DNA of 64,000 nt from Marinobacter denitrificans (GCF_008795955.1 NZ_VMHN01000009.1:101752-165751), one strand, 5' to 3'; positions 32,861-42,685 are shown, counted from the stretch's first letter. The notes: generated by a model from the letters alone, not told the origin. Program-made: numbers and translations.

Positions 32861-35797
32861 GTCGAGTTCGAAGCCAACGGTTACCTTGCCATCCTCATCG
32901 GCACTTGCATCACGCACAGGATCCAGCAGAAACAGCTGACTTTCCGGCACATCGTAGCTCTCCTGCATTTCCCGGTGTAACCAGACACCCCGCGCAGAGG
33001 CCAGATTACCCAGCGCTTCCGGCGGCAACCTGATATCTGTAATCAACCTGTCCACCAGCGCCTGCTCCCATTCAGCCTCACTGATCTGGCCATTGTCGCC
33101 AGCAACATTAGCCTTGAAAGCCTCCAGCGAAGCGATATTATCCGAGCTGGAGTAGGCCTGCTCCAGACGGGCCACACGCTGGGATACCGCCGTTGCTTCC
33201 GTGATATCCAACTGCTCGAACAGCCGCTGCCGTCGCAATCCACGGGCGTCGGCATCCGGTGCAACCGCACCTCGAACATTCAGTACGAGCGCGGGACGGT
33301 CATTCAGGGCTGTTCCTAATGCCTCCAGCTTCGCTTTTTCGCCTTCCGCCAAGGTTACCTGGCCGGGCTCAAAGCGGATTCTGCCCAGATCGTCTCCGGA
33401 TAGCCCGGCCATATCCGCAATCGAGCCCAGCATGCTGAAAGGGGATGTTGCTGCTTTTGCCACCAGATTGACGAAGGTCCTCATCACCACCTGCCCCACA
33501 TTGAAGTCCGGGCTGTCCAGGTCGCCACTGACCGGAAGATTGATATCGATAACCCCGTTCCGGTCTCTCAGCAGGGCAAGGCCGAGTTTCACCGGCGCGC
33601 TGATAGCGTCATCGCTGGCTACGGGCTCCCCGAGTTCGAGACGATCCATGATCACACTGTTGCCGGCATCAATATTACTGCCGGAAAACTTGTAATCCAG
33701 ATCGAGATTCAGTTTACCGCTGTCGACACCATAGCCGAGATAGCGGCCGAAGTAGGGTGACAACATGGGCAGTGAAACATTCTCCATAGTCAGCTTGAGC
33801 TCACTGGTGTCTTCCGTTCCCAGCGTGCCCAGGGACCCATCGAGTGTCATACTGGCAACATCTCCCACGCGGCCCTGCACCGATACCTTGCCCTGCTGCG
33901 GTGAGATATTGCTCAGGCCGGTTACAGAACCACGCAGTTGATCAAACCGGGTGCTAAAAGTCGGGTCCAGGGTGCGATCAGTGTAGGAGACAGCACCTTC
34001 TTCGAGCATCAGTTGGCCGATGCGGAAGATGAACTGTGGCTCTTCACCCTCTGCTGATGGCTCTTCATCCTCTGCTGACGCCGTTCCACTATCAGCCTGC
34101 GGGCGCGTCCCGGCGTCTTCTGTCTGCGTTGAGGGGATTATTCGCTCGAGATTGTGGACACCATTGGTATCACGAACCACATTGACCGCCGGACCTGCGA
34201 GCGTGACGGTGCCGATTTCCAGCCGTCCCGGCGCCACATTGTATTCCACCGGCTCCAGGCGGAGGTTCTGCCAGGCAATCAATCTCTCGTCACTGTCACC
34301 GAGGCGCACATCCAGTGACGTCACCTCGCCGGTGCCGCTGAAGGTCCCCGTCAGCGGATCCTGCTGCTGGTCCAGATCCAGATTTCCATCCATATTCAGG
34401 CGTCCGTCCCTCACATCCAGGTTCGCCATTTCGCTGATATAGGCACCGAACTGGGTCAGGGTGATGCCGGAACCGGAAATGCCCGCCTCCAGAGTGAAAG
34501 GCGCCAGGGTGGTCTGGCCATTAAACACGAGGCGACCACCCTCTCCCAGGGTAGCGTCCGCCTTGTAATTAACCGGATCGTCCAGTTGGTGGGAAATCTC
34601 GCCAACACGGATACTCAGGTCTTTTAACGACAGCGCCGCCTCGGTTTGCAGCTGCTCGTCCCGCCACTTCACGGCACTATTGCCAAGCTCCAACCCAGCC
34701 ACGGACCAGCGAAAAGGCATGTCGCCAGATGCCGAATCATCGCTCGGCTCCTCGCCATCACCTTGCTGAAAGGGCGCAAACAGGTTGATGGAGCCGTCCG
34801 GTCTGCGATGCAGTGACAGGTCAACTCCCTCAATACTGACGGTTCCCGTAGCGGCTTCGCGGTTGTTCAGGCCGAACCGTATGTCGCCAACACGGATGCT
34901 TTCGGTGGTAAGCAGTTCGTCGTCGTTATCCCTCAGGCCAAGGCCCAGGTTATCAATGGAGAGTTGGCCGTTGGACGTATTCAGGAACAGCTCGTTGGCA
35001 GATTGCAGCTCGTACTCGGTGCTTAACGTTACGCTACCGCTGCGAAGCTGGTAGGGAAGATGGGGTTTGAGGAAATGCTGCAGCGTGGTGTGGGTCACGC
35101 CACCGAGTTTGATAAAGCCCTTTGAATACAGGGGCGTAATGCTCAGATCTCCTTCCCATTCAATGGTCTGGCTGCCAACCGCCGCCAACAGGTAATAGTT
35201 GCTACCAGCCTCGGCCCCGGGCCAGGTGGCCAAGTCATTCAGCGCCAGATCCAGCGGAGTGACCCGGAACTCCTCCATGGTTTCCTGGCTGAAGTCCCGG
35301 AACAACAGCTCACCCCCGGCCACCCTGACCCGGCCAAAGTACACGCGAGTCGGCTCTGCGGATTCACTCTCTTCGGTGGCTGTTTCTTCTGCCGGGGGGT
35401 TGTTGGCCTGCCAGTCCCTGGCATAATTCACACTGTAGTCGTCCAGCAGATCCAGACGTATGTAAGGTTCCTCAAGCTCAATATTCTGTAACGCAACAAC
35501 ACCGGTAACCAGCCGCCAGACCCCAAGATTGGTGTAAAGACGATCGAAAGCAACAACCTTTTCATCATCGCCGTCGGTCGCAGACAGATTCAGGACCTCA
35601 ATACTCATGGTGAACGGATTCACGTGGATATCTTCCACCTCCGCCTGCCACCCCATGTGCTGATCCAACCTTTCCGGCAGTGTCCTTTCCAGCCACCAGG
35701 GCAGCCCAACGAATCCCACAAGGGCATAGATCACGACCAGAACCAGTACAACGCCCGAAATATTTCTGGCCAATCGTCGTGTGCGGTTTGCAACCAC
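32852..35797 (-). CDS. Large DUF748/AsmA-like protein
   Basis: Protein of 981 residues with a single N-terminal membrane helix (about 12-32) and a long periplasmic part predicted from its regular beta-rich composition. The start WWLERTLPERLDQHMGWQAE and following DIHVNPFTMSIEVLNLS are characteristic of DUF748. A low-complexity Glu/Ser/Ala patch occurs near 570-590, and the C-terminus carries an OmpA-like stretch (GQVTLAEGEKAKLEALG). AsmA/TamB relatives move lipids or assist outer-membrane assembly; a specific role is not known. Confidence 0.8.
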   Translation of the reverse strand: MVANRTRRLARNISGVVLVLVVIYALVGFVGLPWWLERTLPERLDQHMGWQAEVEDIHVNPFTMSIEVLNLSATDGDDEKVVAFDRLYTNLGVWRLVTGVVALQNIELEEPYIRLDLLDDYSVNYARDWQANNPPAEETATEESESAEPTRVYFGRVRVAGGELLFRDFSQETMEEFRVTPLDLALNDLATWPGAEAGSNYYLLAAVGSQTIEWEGDLSITPLYSKGFIKLGGVTHTTLQHFLKPHLPYQLRSGSVTLSTEYELQSANELFLNTSNGQLSIDNLGLGLRDNDDELLTTESIRVGDIRFGLNNREAATGTVSIEGVDLSLHRRPDGSINLFAPFQQGDGEEPSDDSASGDMPFRWSVAGLELGNSAVKWRDEQLQTEAALSLKDLSIRVGEISHQLDDPVNYKADATLGEGGRLVFNGQTTLAPFTLEAGISGSGITLTQFGAYISEMANLDVRDGRLNMDGNLDLDQQQDPLTGTFSGTGEVTSLDVRLGDSDERLIAWQNLRLEPVEYNVAPGRLEIGTVTLAGPAVNVVRDTNGVHNLERIIPSTQTEDAGTRPQADSGTASAEDEEPSAEGEEPQFIFRIGQLMLEEGAVSYTDRTLDPTFSTRFDQLRGSVTGLSNISPQQGKVSVQGRVGDVASMTLDGSLGTLGTEDTSELKLTMENVSLPMLSPYFGRYLGYGVDSGKLNLDLDYKFSGSNIDAGNSVIMDRLELGEPVASDDAISAPVKLGLALLRDRNGVIDINLPVSGDLDSPDFNVGQVVMRTFVNLVAKAATSPFSMLGSIADMAGLSGDDLGRIRFEPGQVTLAEGEKAKLEALGTALNDRPALVLNVRGAVAPDADARGLRRQRLFEQLDITEATAVSQRVARLEQAYSSSDNIASLEAFKANVAGDNGQISEAEWEQALVDRLITDIRLPPEALGNLASARGVWLHREMQESYDVPESQLFLLDPVRDASADEDGKVTVGFELDAR

Positions 35798-35978
35798 CCT
35801 GTTTTCTCCTTGTTAATTCCTGGTGACGGCTACAGCGCAGCCCATTGCAGTTTAACAAGGATAGTCTGCAAGTAGCGGTTTTGTCAGCCGGAACCGCTGG
35901 CAGACTGACAAGGCGCAAGGAACCCGATATTCTGTTGCCACCGTATTAAACGACGAATCCCTGACACAGGTAACCGTG

Positions 35979-36614
35979 ATGGACATTAGCGATATGCGGC
36001 GTGACTTCGAGAGCGAAGGCCTGGATCGCGACGCTCTCGATGACAACCCGGTCAAACAGTTCCAGACCTGGTTTGGAGATGCCCGTGAAGCCGGCATTCT
36101 CGAACCCAATGCGATGTCACTGGCCACCACCGGTGGCGACGGCATGCCGGACATACGCACGGTGCTACTGAAATATTTCGATGCGTCCGGCTTCGTGTTC
36201 TACACCAACTATGGCAGTCGTAAGGCACGGGAGCTGGCAGAGAATCCAAAAGCGGCCCTGCTGTTTCCCTGGATCGCCCTTAACCGCCAGGTACGGATTC
36301 AGGGAAAGGTCGAGAAAGTCAGCAAAACCGAATCACTGCGTTATTTCGCCTCTCGCCCACGGGGCAGCCAGATCGGAGCCTGGGTATCGGAACAAAGCCG
36401 GGCCATTACCTCCCGCGGGTTGTTGGAGCAGAAAGTTGCAGAGATGAAGCGCCGGTTCAGCGAAGGCGAAATACCACTGCCGGATTTCTGGGGTGGTTAT
36501 CGCGTAGTGCCCGAACGCATTGAATTCTGGCAGGGTCGCCCCAGCCGACTGCACGACCGGTTTGAATATGTGAAAGAGGACGACAGGTGGATCATTGACC
36601 GGCTCCAACCCTGA
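35979..36614 (+). CDS. pdxH: Pyridoxamine 5'-phosphate oxidase
   Basis: FMN-dependent enzyme of 211 residues that makes pyridoxal 5'-phosphate, the last step of vitamin B6 synthesis and salvage. Family motifs: NAMSLATT, IRTVLLKYFD, FYTNYGSRKARELAENP and the C-terminal W-Q-G-R-x-x-R-L-H-D-R. The ATG at 35979 follows AGG by eight bases; a GTG one codon earlier is equally in frame. The end overlaps the following phosphopantetheinyl transferase gene by 20 bases. Confidence 0.95.
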   Translation: MDISDMRRDFESEGLDRDALDDNPVKQFQTWFGDAREAGILEPNAMSLATTGGDGMPDIRTVLLKYFDASGFVFYTNYGSRKARELAENPKAALLFPWIALNRQVRIQGKVEKVSKTESLRYFASRPRGSQIGAWVSEQSRAITSRGLLEQKVAEMKRRFSEGEIPLPDFWGGYRVVPERIEFWQGRPSRLHDRFEYVKEDDRWIIDRLQP

Positions 36615-37344
36615 CCTTGCTCCCACGGTGTGGCTGTGCCGGGAACCGGAGTCAGACGACCCGGCAACCCCGCAATGGCTGACAGCGTTTGAGCACGCCA
36701 CGGTGGCCGCATTCAGCGGCATTCGACGCCAGGAATACCTGTGCAGCCGCTGGCTGATTCGCCAGGCCCTGGCAGGCGCCTCCGGCACCGCTGGCGCAGA
36801 ATGCTGTCCCGTCGACGGCAGGCCGGTCTGTTCAGCCCATCCCCCGGGATGGCACCTGTCCCTGAGTCACAGCCACGGCTTCTCTGCCTGTGCCGTGTCA
36901 GCCACCCCTGGCCTGGGGCTGGACATCGAGCCCCGCAACCGGCATCCGCACTGGCAGAAAGTGGTCCGGCGCTGGTTCACTCCCAGTGAACAAACCTGGC
37001 TGCTTGACGGCAACGACTGCGAGGCCTTTCTCAAGGTCTGGACTCTCAAGGAAGCCTGGCTGAAAGCAACCGGGCGTGGTATTGCCGGCAACTTGCAGAC
37101 ACTGGAGGTTACCCCTGATTTCCAGCTGATCGGTGACGGCAGCGACGAGAGCTGGCGGGCCTCCGCCGGCCAGGTTGGCGATTTCCTGGTGGCGTTGGTC
37201 TACCGCCACTCCGGGCATTCGTTCCCTTCGGGATCACTTTTACAGACCCCCGGGGGGCTCTTTCAAGCCAGCCAGCCGGCCCGACCCATTGCTCCGGTAC
37301 ACTGGCTATTCCACAATCCCGTCATCATCCGCAAGCAGGAGTGA
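36595..37344 (+). CDS. 4'-phosphopantetheinyl transferase (Sfp type)
   Basis: Transferase of up to 249 residues that activates carrier proteins by adding phosphopantetheine from CoA. The Mg2+ site GLDIEP (about 103) and the downstream motif WTLKEAWLKATGRG (about 145) are intact. The substrate protein could be a fatty acid, peptide or polyketide synthase carrier; no such gene is in the window. The N-terminus is uncertain: the reading begins at a TTG inside pdxH, and a GTG at 36628 is an alternative. Confidence 0.85.
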   Translation: MTGSNPDLAPTVWLCREPESDDPATPQWLTAFEHATVAAFSGIRRQEYLCSRWLIRQALAGASGTAGAECCPVDGRPVCSAHPPGWHLSLSHSHGFSACAVSATPGLGLDIEPRNRHPHWQKVVRRWFTPSEQTWLLDGNDCEAFLKVWTLKEAWLKATGRGIAGNLQTLEVTPDFQLIGDGSDESWRASAGQVGDFLVALVYRHSGHSFPSGSLLQTPGGLFQASQPARPIAPVHWLFHNPVIIRKQE

Positions 37345-37346
37345 TT

Positions 37347-37934
37347 ATGGAAGATCAACAGCGCTGCCCATGGTGCGGCGATGACCCTCTCTACATGGAT
37401 TACCACGACAACGTCTGGGGCCGGCCGGAATACGATGACCTGGCGCTGTTCGAAAAACTGTGTCTCGACGGCCAGCAGGCAGGGCTGAGCTGGATTACTA
37501 TCCTGAGAAAACAGGAAAACTACCGCGCAGCTTACGATCACTTCGACCCCCAGCGCATCGCCGGATACGACGACAGCAAGATTGAGTCGCTGCTGCAGGA
37601 CCCGGGCATTGTCCGCAACCGCCTGAAGGTAAAATCCATTATCCGTAACGCCAGGGGATATCTTGAGCTGCGGGAGCAGGGGCACTCGTTCAGCGACTTC
37701 CTGTGGTCGTTTGTGGACAACGCGCCAATCCAGAATCACTGGGGCAGCTTCGATCAGGTCCCGATATACACCCCGGAAGCAGAGGCCATGTCCAAAGCGC
37801 TGAAACAGCGAGGCTTCAATTTTGTGGGGCCCACCATTGTTTATGCGTTCATGCAGGCGGTGGGAATGGTGAATGACCACCTGACCTGTTGCCCACAACA
37901 CTCGGTGTGTCGGGAGCTTGCCGGCAAGGTGTGA
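37347..37934 (+). CDS. tag: DNA-3-methyladenine glycosylase I
   Basis: Base-excision repair enzyme of 195 residues removing 3-methyladenine from DNA. The zinc-binding N-terminus RCPWCG, the start motif YHDNVWGRPEYDD and C-terminal H-x-x-x-C-C (DHLTCCPQH) match TagI. The ATG at 37347 begins two bases after the preceding stop. Part of a rightward series pdxH-PPTase-tag. Confidence 0.94.
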   Translation: MEDQQRCPWCGDDPLYMDYHDNVWGRPEYDDLALFEKLCLDGQQAGLSWITILRKQENYRAAYDHFDPQRIAGYDDSKIESLLQDPGIVRNRLKVKSIIRNARGYLELREQGHSFSDFLWSFVDNAPIQNHWGSFDQVPIYTPEAEAMSKALKQRGFNFVGPTIVYAFMQAVGMVNDHLTCCPQHSVCRELAGKV

Positions 37935-38043
37935 ACCCCCGTTTTTCCTGCCACTTTCAGGCCGCCAGATGATCCCAAACCATCCGCTGCTCGTAAGTCC
38001 GTGGGTAACACATCATCCCTCGCGTACTAATGAGAGCAAAACG

Positions 38044-38349
38044 GTGAGAATAACCCTGGAAGAACTCAGGCACATACCCGACCTGACCATTGACCTGCTG
38101 GAAATCATCTCTCTGGAGGGTCAGCAATACATGGCAAGGCTGGTAATCGATGAGAAGTACCATCTGCTATCCGACGCCAGGAGCCATACCCGCCTGTTTC
38201 GCAGTAGCTGGGAAATCCAGGACACCCTGGCCAGTTTCAGTATTATGTCCACTGAAGTGGTGCATCCGTCTGCCTACCACGAAATGGTTGGCATGGCGCC
38301 CGCTGAGATCAAACCCATGAGAATTCGGGTGCAGGGGCGCAACTCGTGA
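38044..38349 (+). CDS. Small conserved protein (DUF6482-like)
   Basis: Predicted cytoplasmic protein of 101 residues beginning MRITLEELRHIPDLTIDLLE, with ISLEGQQYMARLVID and a C-terminal conserved YHEMVGM. I recognise it as a DUF6482-type protein of Marinobacter and Pseudomonas relatives, with no known function. The GTG at 38044 fits the conserved start; the open frame extends to 37918 over non-conserved sequence. Its stop overlaps the start of the next gene. Confidence 0.65.
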   Translation: MRITLEELRHIPDLTIDLLEIISLEGQQYMARLVIDEKYHLLSDARSHTRLFRSSWEIQDTLASFSIMSTEVVHPSAYHEMVGMAPAEIKPMRIRVQGRNS

Positions 38350-38798
38350 TTGCGGTCGCCAGGCTGGCGATCGTCGTTGGCATTGCCGGCTTGTTGCCCT
38401 TTCTTGCGGCCATTTTCGGCCTGTTCATGATGCCTGCCAAAAGCGTGGCCATCATCAGTTATTTCTATCTGTACAGTGCCGGTATCCTCGCCTTTATGGC
38501 AGGAATCTACTGGCCACTGGCCATGCAGCTGGAAAACCGGTGCTACCCTATCTCGCCACTGGTCACCATGCTGCTCAGCCAGGTATTTTTTGTCTCGGCA
38601 GGCATCGGGCTTTTACTGCCCGTCGCTGCCCAGATCGTGCTTTATACTGTCGCCTACATGGCGCTCTATGTAGTGGATGCACGCTGGATGAGAGGATACT
38701 GGCCCCAGTGGTACCTGAAACTGAGGCTGGTGCTGACCGCAATTGTATTGTTGTGTCAGGTAGCGGCCGGCACCTGGTTCTTTATGACCCATGGCTAA
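38346..38798 (+). CDS. DUF3429 membrane protein
   Basis: Membrane protein of 150 residues with about five hydrophobic segments. The motif SYFYLYSAGILAFMAGIYWPLAM (core AGILAFMAG) is typical of DUF3429. It starts with GTG in a GTGA overlap with the previous gene, so the two are translationally coupled. The stop overlaps the convergent sigma factor stop. Function unknown. Confidence 0.8.
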   Translation: MIAVARLAIVVGIAGLLPFLAAIFGLFMMPAKSVAIISYFYLYSAGILAFMAGIYWPLAMQLENRCYPISPLVTMLLSQVFFVSAGIGLLLPVAAQIVLYTVAYMALYVVDARWMRGYWPQWYLKLRLVLTAIVLLCQVAAGTWFFMTHG

Positions 38799-39817
38799 CT
38801 GCCTCGGTTCTCCGGAGCCTGGCTCCGGAGTGACTCTTCCGGGCTTTCGACTCGACTTCTCAGTTTTCTCAGAGCGCCCTTTTCAATCTGCCGCACGCGC
38901 TCACGGCTGATTCCGAGATGGTCGGATATAACCTGCAGCGTCTCCGGTTCTGGCAGACCCAGCCCGAAGCGCCGGGACAGCACGTCTTTTTCCCGTGAAC
39001 TGAGATCAGCCAGCAACGCTGCCAGCGTCCGCTTGCGGTCCCGATGCAGCATGTCATGATCCGGCGCAGACTGCTCACCCGCGCTCAGGCTGTCACCAAG
39101 AGTGACGCCTCCCTCAGCGGTTACGGGCATATCCACCGACACTTCCATGTTGGCCAGGGCCCGCAGTTCTCCGATGCGCGAGGGCGATACTTCAATTTCC
39201 CGTGCCAACTCACTTTGTGATGGCGTACGGCCCAGGGTCTGGTGAAGCATCAGGGCGGTTTTCTGCAGCAGACGAATTTCGTCCACCACGTTCTCCGGCG
39301 TGTGCACCAGACGGGTGCCCCGCTTCATACAGCGCTTCACCTCTTCGCTGATCCACCAGTAGGCGTAAGTGGAAAAACGAAACCCTTTGGTGGGGTCGAA
39401 TCGTTCTACAGCTTTGATAAGGCCAACATTGGCATCCTGGATGACATCTGACATGGGGATACCGCGGTTGGCATAACGGCGTGCAATATGCACCGCCAGC
39501 CGCAGGTTACTCCGGATCAGCCGCTGGCGGCTGTCTGTGGCAAGGTGGTAGGCACGCCGGCACCTGGTCGAGAAAGCGCAGGCGTCACCCAGGCTTCCAA
39601 TCACTTCCCGGTAGGTTTGGGGAGTATTCTCAGGCAAACCCATCTCTGCCGATATAATGCGGTAGCAGGAGGACAATCTGCGGGAAAGGCGACGTTCACC
39701 TTCGTTGGTAAGCAGTTCGTAGCGGGACGCATCCCTGAAATACAGCCCTACAAGGGATTCCGTTTCGCCGGAGTGGGCTATGGTCGGAGACGGCCCCGGG
39801 CTCTGAAGTTCATTCAT
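38795..39817 (-). CDS. Sigma-70 family (RpoS/group 2-like) sigma factor with altered -10 helix
   Basis: Alternative sigma factor of 340 residues with regions 1.2 (YFRDASRYELLTNEGE), 2 (SNLRLAVHIARRYANRGI), 3 and 4 (SREKDVLSRRFGL, ISRERVRQIEKGALRKLR). Region 4.2 is conventional, but region 2.4 reads WWISEEVKRC where most group 1/2 sigmas have WWIRQ-x-I-T/E. The residues equivalent to E. coli sigma-70 Q437 and T440, which read the -10 element, are Glu and Lys. Between regions 1.2 and 2 lies an insertion containing two Cys. It follows ask by 105 bases on the same strand and may be cotranscribed with the ectoine genes. Confidence 0.85.
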   Translation of the reverse strand: MNELQSPGPSPTIAHSGETESLVGLYFRDASRYELLTNEGERRLSRRLSSCYRIISAEMGLPENTPQTYREVIGSLGDACAFSTRCRRAYHLATDSRQRLIRSNLRLAVHIARRYANRGIPMSDVIQDANVGLIKAVERFDPTKGFRFSTYAYWWISEEVKRCMKRGTRLVHTPENVVDEIRLLQKTALMLHQTLGRTPSQSELAREIEVSPSRIGELRALANMEVSVDMPVTAEGGVTLGDSLSAGEQSAPDHDMLHRDRKRTLAALLADLSSREKDVLSRRFGLGLPEPETLQVISDHLGISRERVRQIEKGALRKLRSRVESPEESLRSQAPENRGS

Positions 39818-39922
39818 GGCACAGGTTCCGGTCGTAAATTTATAGAAGATACGCGCGGAACAGGGCCATGGATTCCCGAAGACCGGGCCAGCCAGAGCCG
39901 GTTGCGGTAATTACCGACCGGG

Positions 39923-41365
39923 TCAGGCTGCGACGATGGCATACTCGTGGTTGTAGGGCTCAATCAATACACCGTGGAGCGCCACAATGGTCTTCTTGTA
40001 GGCGTCTTCATCCACCACAAACTGGATGTCCACTTGGCGCATGCATTGGTGCAGGGCCAGAATATTGATTTCTTCGTCCGCCAGGGCCTTGACCGACCGC
40101 GCCAGAATGCCCGGTATCTTGATATCACTGCCAATGGCAGAAACGATCGCCACCTTGCGGGTGTTGACTTCAGCATTGGGGAACTCGTCTTTCAGCGCCC
40201 GTACCACCCGCTTGACGTGTTTGAGGGTGCTGTCAACGTAATGGGTGATGGTGTTGGCGTTGGTGTCTTTGGACACAAAGCGCACCTTGAACCGCCCCAA
40301 CACTTCGAGAATGCGGCGATCGGAGCCGGGCTCACCCTGCATATCCTGATCAAACACCTCGATAGCAAACACGCCCTTGTTGCCGGCTATGATTTCTACC
40401 TGCGGCTTTTCACTGATGTAATCGCCGGTGATCAGAGTACCGGTGTGCTCCGGCTCAAAAGTATTCATTACCCGCAACGGGATCTCATTCTGGCGCATGC
40501 CCTTACCGGCGCGGGGGTGGATCGCCTCCATTCCCAGGTTCGCCAGCTGGTCCGCCACGTCGTAATTGGTACGCCCCAGGGGGACCACCTTGTCGGCACC
40601 CACAATGTTGGGGTCAGCAGAGCTGAGATGGTATTCCTTGTGGATAATCGCCTCACGGGCATTGGTGATGACTGCCACCCGGCTGAAGGTCATCTCGCTG
40701 TAGCCACGGTCAAAAGTGCGCATCAGGCCTTCCTTGCACTGGGCATAGCCGGTAACAATGGGCAGCTCACGGGTAAGGTCTACGGCATCAAAAGCCTGCT
40801 TGAGCTTCTCGTCCAGTGGCAGCAGCTCGTTGTCGCGCCAGCCAGTCAGGTCGACAAAGCGTGCGTTAATGCCTTCCTGCTGAAGTTTCAGGGCGGTGTT
40901 GAAGGCACTGTGGGCCTCGCCAATGCCCGCCAGCATTTCCCGTACTGTCAGAAGGTGTTCTTCCAGTTGGAACTGGCCGTAGGAACACAGGCGCTGCAGA
41001 TCAATCAGGCAACCACGAACCCCTTCAATCCTGTCAGTAATAAACTGGTCCGCCTGCTGCTTGAGCATCGGGTCCCCGAACAGCTCACCGTTAATATCGG
41101 TCAGGAACTTGATCAGTTTGGTGAGGTCGTCACCCCAGGCCCAGTCGGATTCCGCATCAGCAAACAGTGCGTAAACGCCCGGCTCGCCGGTTTTCTTGTG
41201 TTCCAGCAGTTCATCGGTGACACCGCCGTAGGCGGAGACCACGAATATGCGCTGGTAGAGGTCGTCCTTATCGCGCCCGCCGAGAATAATATTGTCGCGC
41301 ACGGCCTCGTAGTTACTCATCGAGGTGCCGCCAATCTTCTCTACGGTATGTTGTTCGCTAGTCAT
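39923..41365 (-). CDS. ask: Ectoine-specific aspartate kinase
   Basis: Aspartokinase of 480 residues supplying aspartyl phosphate for ectoine. The N-terminus VEKIGGTSMSNYEAV is characteristic of the Ask_Ect branch, as are FVVSAYGGVTDELLEHKK and the catalytic region VITNAREAIIHKEYHLSSADPNI (core SSADPNI). Two C-terminal ACT domains (about 320-475) follow. Ask_Ect enzymes are thought to escape the usual feedback by lysine and threonine. Third gene of ectA-ectB-ask, only 51 bases after ectB; ectC would normally lie between them. Confidence 0.92.
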   Translation of the reverse strand: MTSEQHTVEKIGGTSMSNYEAVRDNIILGGRDKDDLYQRIFVVSAYGGVTDELLEHKKTGEPGVYALFADAESDWAWGDDLTKLIKFLTDINGELFGDPMLKQQADQFITDRIEGVRGCLIDLQRLCSYGQFQLEEHLLTVREMLAGIGEAHSAFNTALKLQQEGINARFVDLTGWRDNELLPLDEKLKQAFDAVDLTRELPIVTGYAQCKEGLMRTFDRGYSEMTFSRVAVITNAREAIIHKEYHLSSADPNIVGADKVVPLGRTNYDVADQLANLGMEAIHPRAGKGMRQNEIPLRVMNTFEPEHTGTLITGDYISEKPQVEIIAGNKGVFAIEVFDQDMQGEPGSDRRILEVLGRFKVRFVSKDTNANTITHYVDSTLKHVKRVVRALKDEFPNAEVNTRKVAIVSAIGSDIKIPGILARSVKALADEEINILALHQCMRQVDIQFVVDEDAYKKTIVALHGVLIEPYNHEYAIVAA

Positions 41366-41416
41366 AGTGTTACCGTCGTTATCCTGCAGAATGAATTTTG
41401 GGGGATGGCAGGCGTC

Positions 41417-42685
41417 TCAGGACGCCTTGCTCATTCCTTCCTGCATGATTTCATCCACGCTTTGAGCCAGAAGTTTAGCACCTTTACGCAGATCGTCGTC
41501 GCTGGTAGTCAGCGGCATCAGGCATTTGATCACTTCGTCGTTGGGGCCACTGGTTTCAATAATCAGCCCTTTTTCAAAGGCACGGCTGGTGATCTTGTCT
41601 GTCAACTCGGCGTGGGTAGCTTCAATACCACGCATCATGCCCCTGCCTTTCATCCGGAACTCCCCCGGGTACTTGTCACAGATGGCCTGCAGCCCCTGGC
41701 CCAGCACCTCGGTCTTGGCCTTCACATCCTGGGCAAAGGCGTCGTCTTTCCAGTAGGTCTCAATGGCTGCGCGGGCGGTTACAAAGGCCATGTTGTTGCC
41801 GCGGAAGGTGCCGTTGTGCTCGCCTGAACTCCAGACATCCAGCTCCGGCTTGAACAACACCAACGCCATGGGGAGGCCGTAACCGCTGAGGGACTTGGAA
41901 ACGGTCACGATGTCCGGCTTGATGCCGGCAAACTCGAAGCTGAAGAACTCGCCGGTACGACCATTACCTGCCTGGATATCGTCCAGAATCAGCAGGATGT
42001 CGTGCTTCTTGCACAGCTTCTCAAGACCCTGCAGCCACTCGGCGCGGGCCGCGTTCAGACCGCCTTCACCCTGGACTGCCTCAACGATCACCGCGGCGGG
42101 CAGCTCAAAGCCGGACGAGCCATCAGACAGCACCTTGTCCATGATCTCAAGGGTGTCCACGTTCTCACCCAGATAGCCGTCGTAGAACATGAAATCCACG
42201 TTGCCCAGCGGGGTACCGACACCGCCACGATGGTGCTTGTTACCAGTGGCGGCAACCGCGCCCATGGTCACGCCGTGGAAGCCATTGGTGAAGGAAATGA
42301 TGCCATTACGACCCTTCACCTTGCGGGCCAGTTTCAGGGCCGCTTCCACACAGTTGGTGCCGGTCGGGCCAGTGAACTGCATCTTGTAGTTCAGGCCACG
42401 GGGATCCAGGATGTGCGTCTTGTAGGACTCAATGAAGTCGTGCTTTGCCGTGGTGAACATATCCAGACCCTGACTGACACCATCGTTTTCAATGTACTCC
42501 AGCAGGGCTTTCTTGAGAATGTCGTTGTTGTGGCCATAATTCAGGGAGCCGGCGCCGGCCAGAAAATCCAGGTATTCCTTGCCGTCTTCGGTGTAAAGGT
42601 GCGCGTTCTTGGCACGGTTGAAAATCACCGGAAAGGCACGGGAGTAAACACGTACTTCGGATTCAGTCGACTTGAAAAGTTCCAT
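41417..42685 (-). CDS. ectB: Diaminobutyrate-2-oxoglutarate transaminase
   Basis: PLP-dependent aminotransferase of 422 residues converting aspartate semialdehyde to L-2,4-diaminobutyrate, the first dedicated ectoine step. FAGAGSLNYGHNN, GTNCVEAALKLARKVKGR, DDIQAGNGRTGEFFSFE and the PLP lysine in VSKSLSGYGLPMA are clear. The ATG at 42685 (MELFKS) is the conserved start; in-frame codons upstream to 42733 are not. Second gene of the operon, 131 bases after ectA. Confidence 0.95.
   Translation of the reverse strand: MELFKSTESEVRVYSRAFPVIFNRAKNAHLYTEDGKEYLDFLAGAGSLNYGHNNDILKKALLEYIENDGVSQGLDMFTTAKHDFIESYKTHILDPRGLNYKMQFTGPTGTNCVEAALKLARKVKGRNGIISFTNGFHGVTMGAVAATGNKHHRGGVGTPLGNVDFMFYDGYLGENVDTLEIMDKVLSDGSSGFELPAAVIVEAVQGEGGLNAARAEWLQGLEKLCKKHDILLILDDIQAGNGRTGEFFSFEFAGIKPDIVTVSKSLSGYGLPMALVLFKPELDVWSSGEHNGTFRGNNMAFVTARAAIETYWKDDAFAQDVKAKTEVLGQGLQAICDKYPGEFRMKGRGMMRGIEATHAELTDKITSRAFEKGLIIETSGPNDEVIKCLMPLTTSDDDLRKGAKLLAQSVDEIMQEGMSKAS

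Noticed and set aside
38810..38830. CTCCGGAGC/GCTCCGGAG palindrome as a terminator
   Set aside because: It lies inside the last codons of the sigma factor gene and has no T-run; it may simply reflect coding for the C-terminus.
39947..41827. Open reading frame of 626 codons on the plus strand
   Set aside because: Antisense to ask and the end of ectB, both firmly identified; no family features and no ribosome-binding site.
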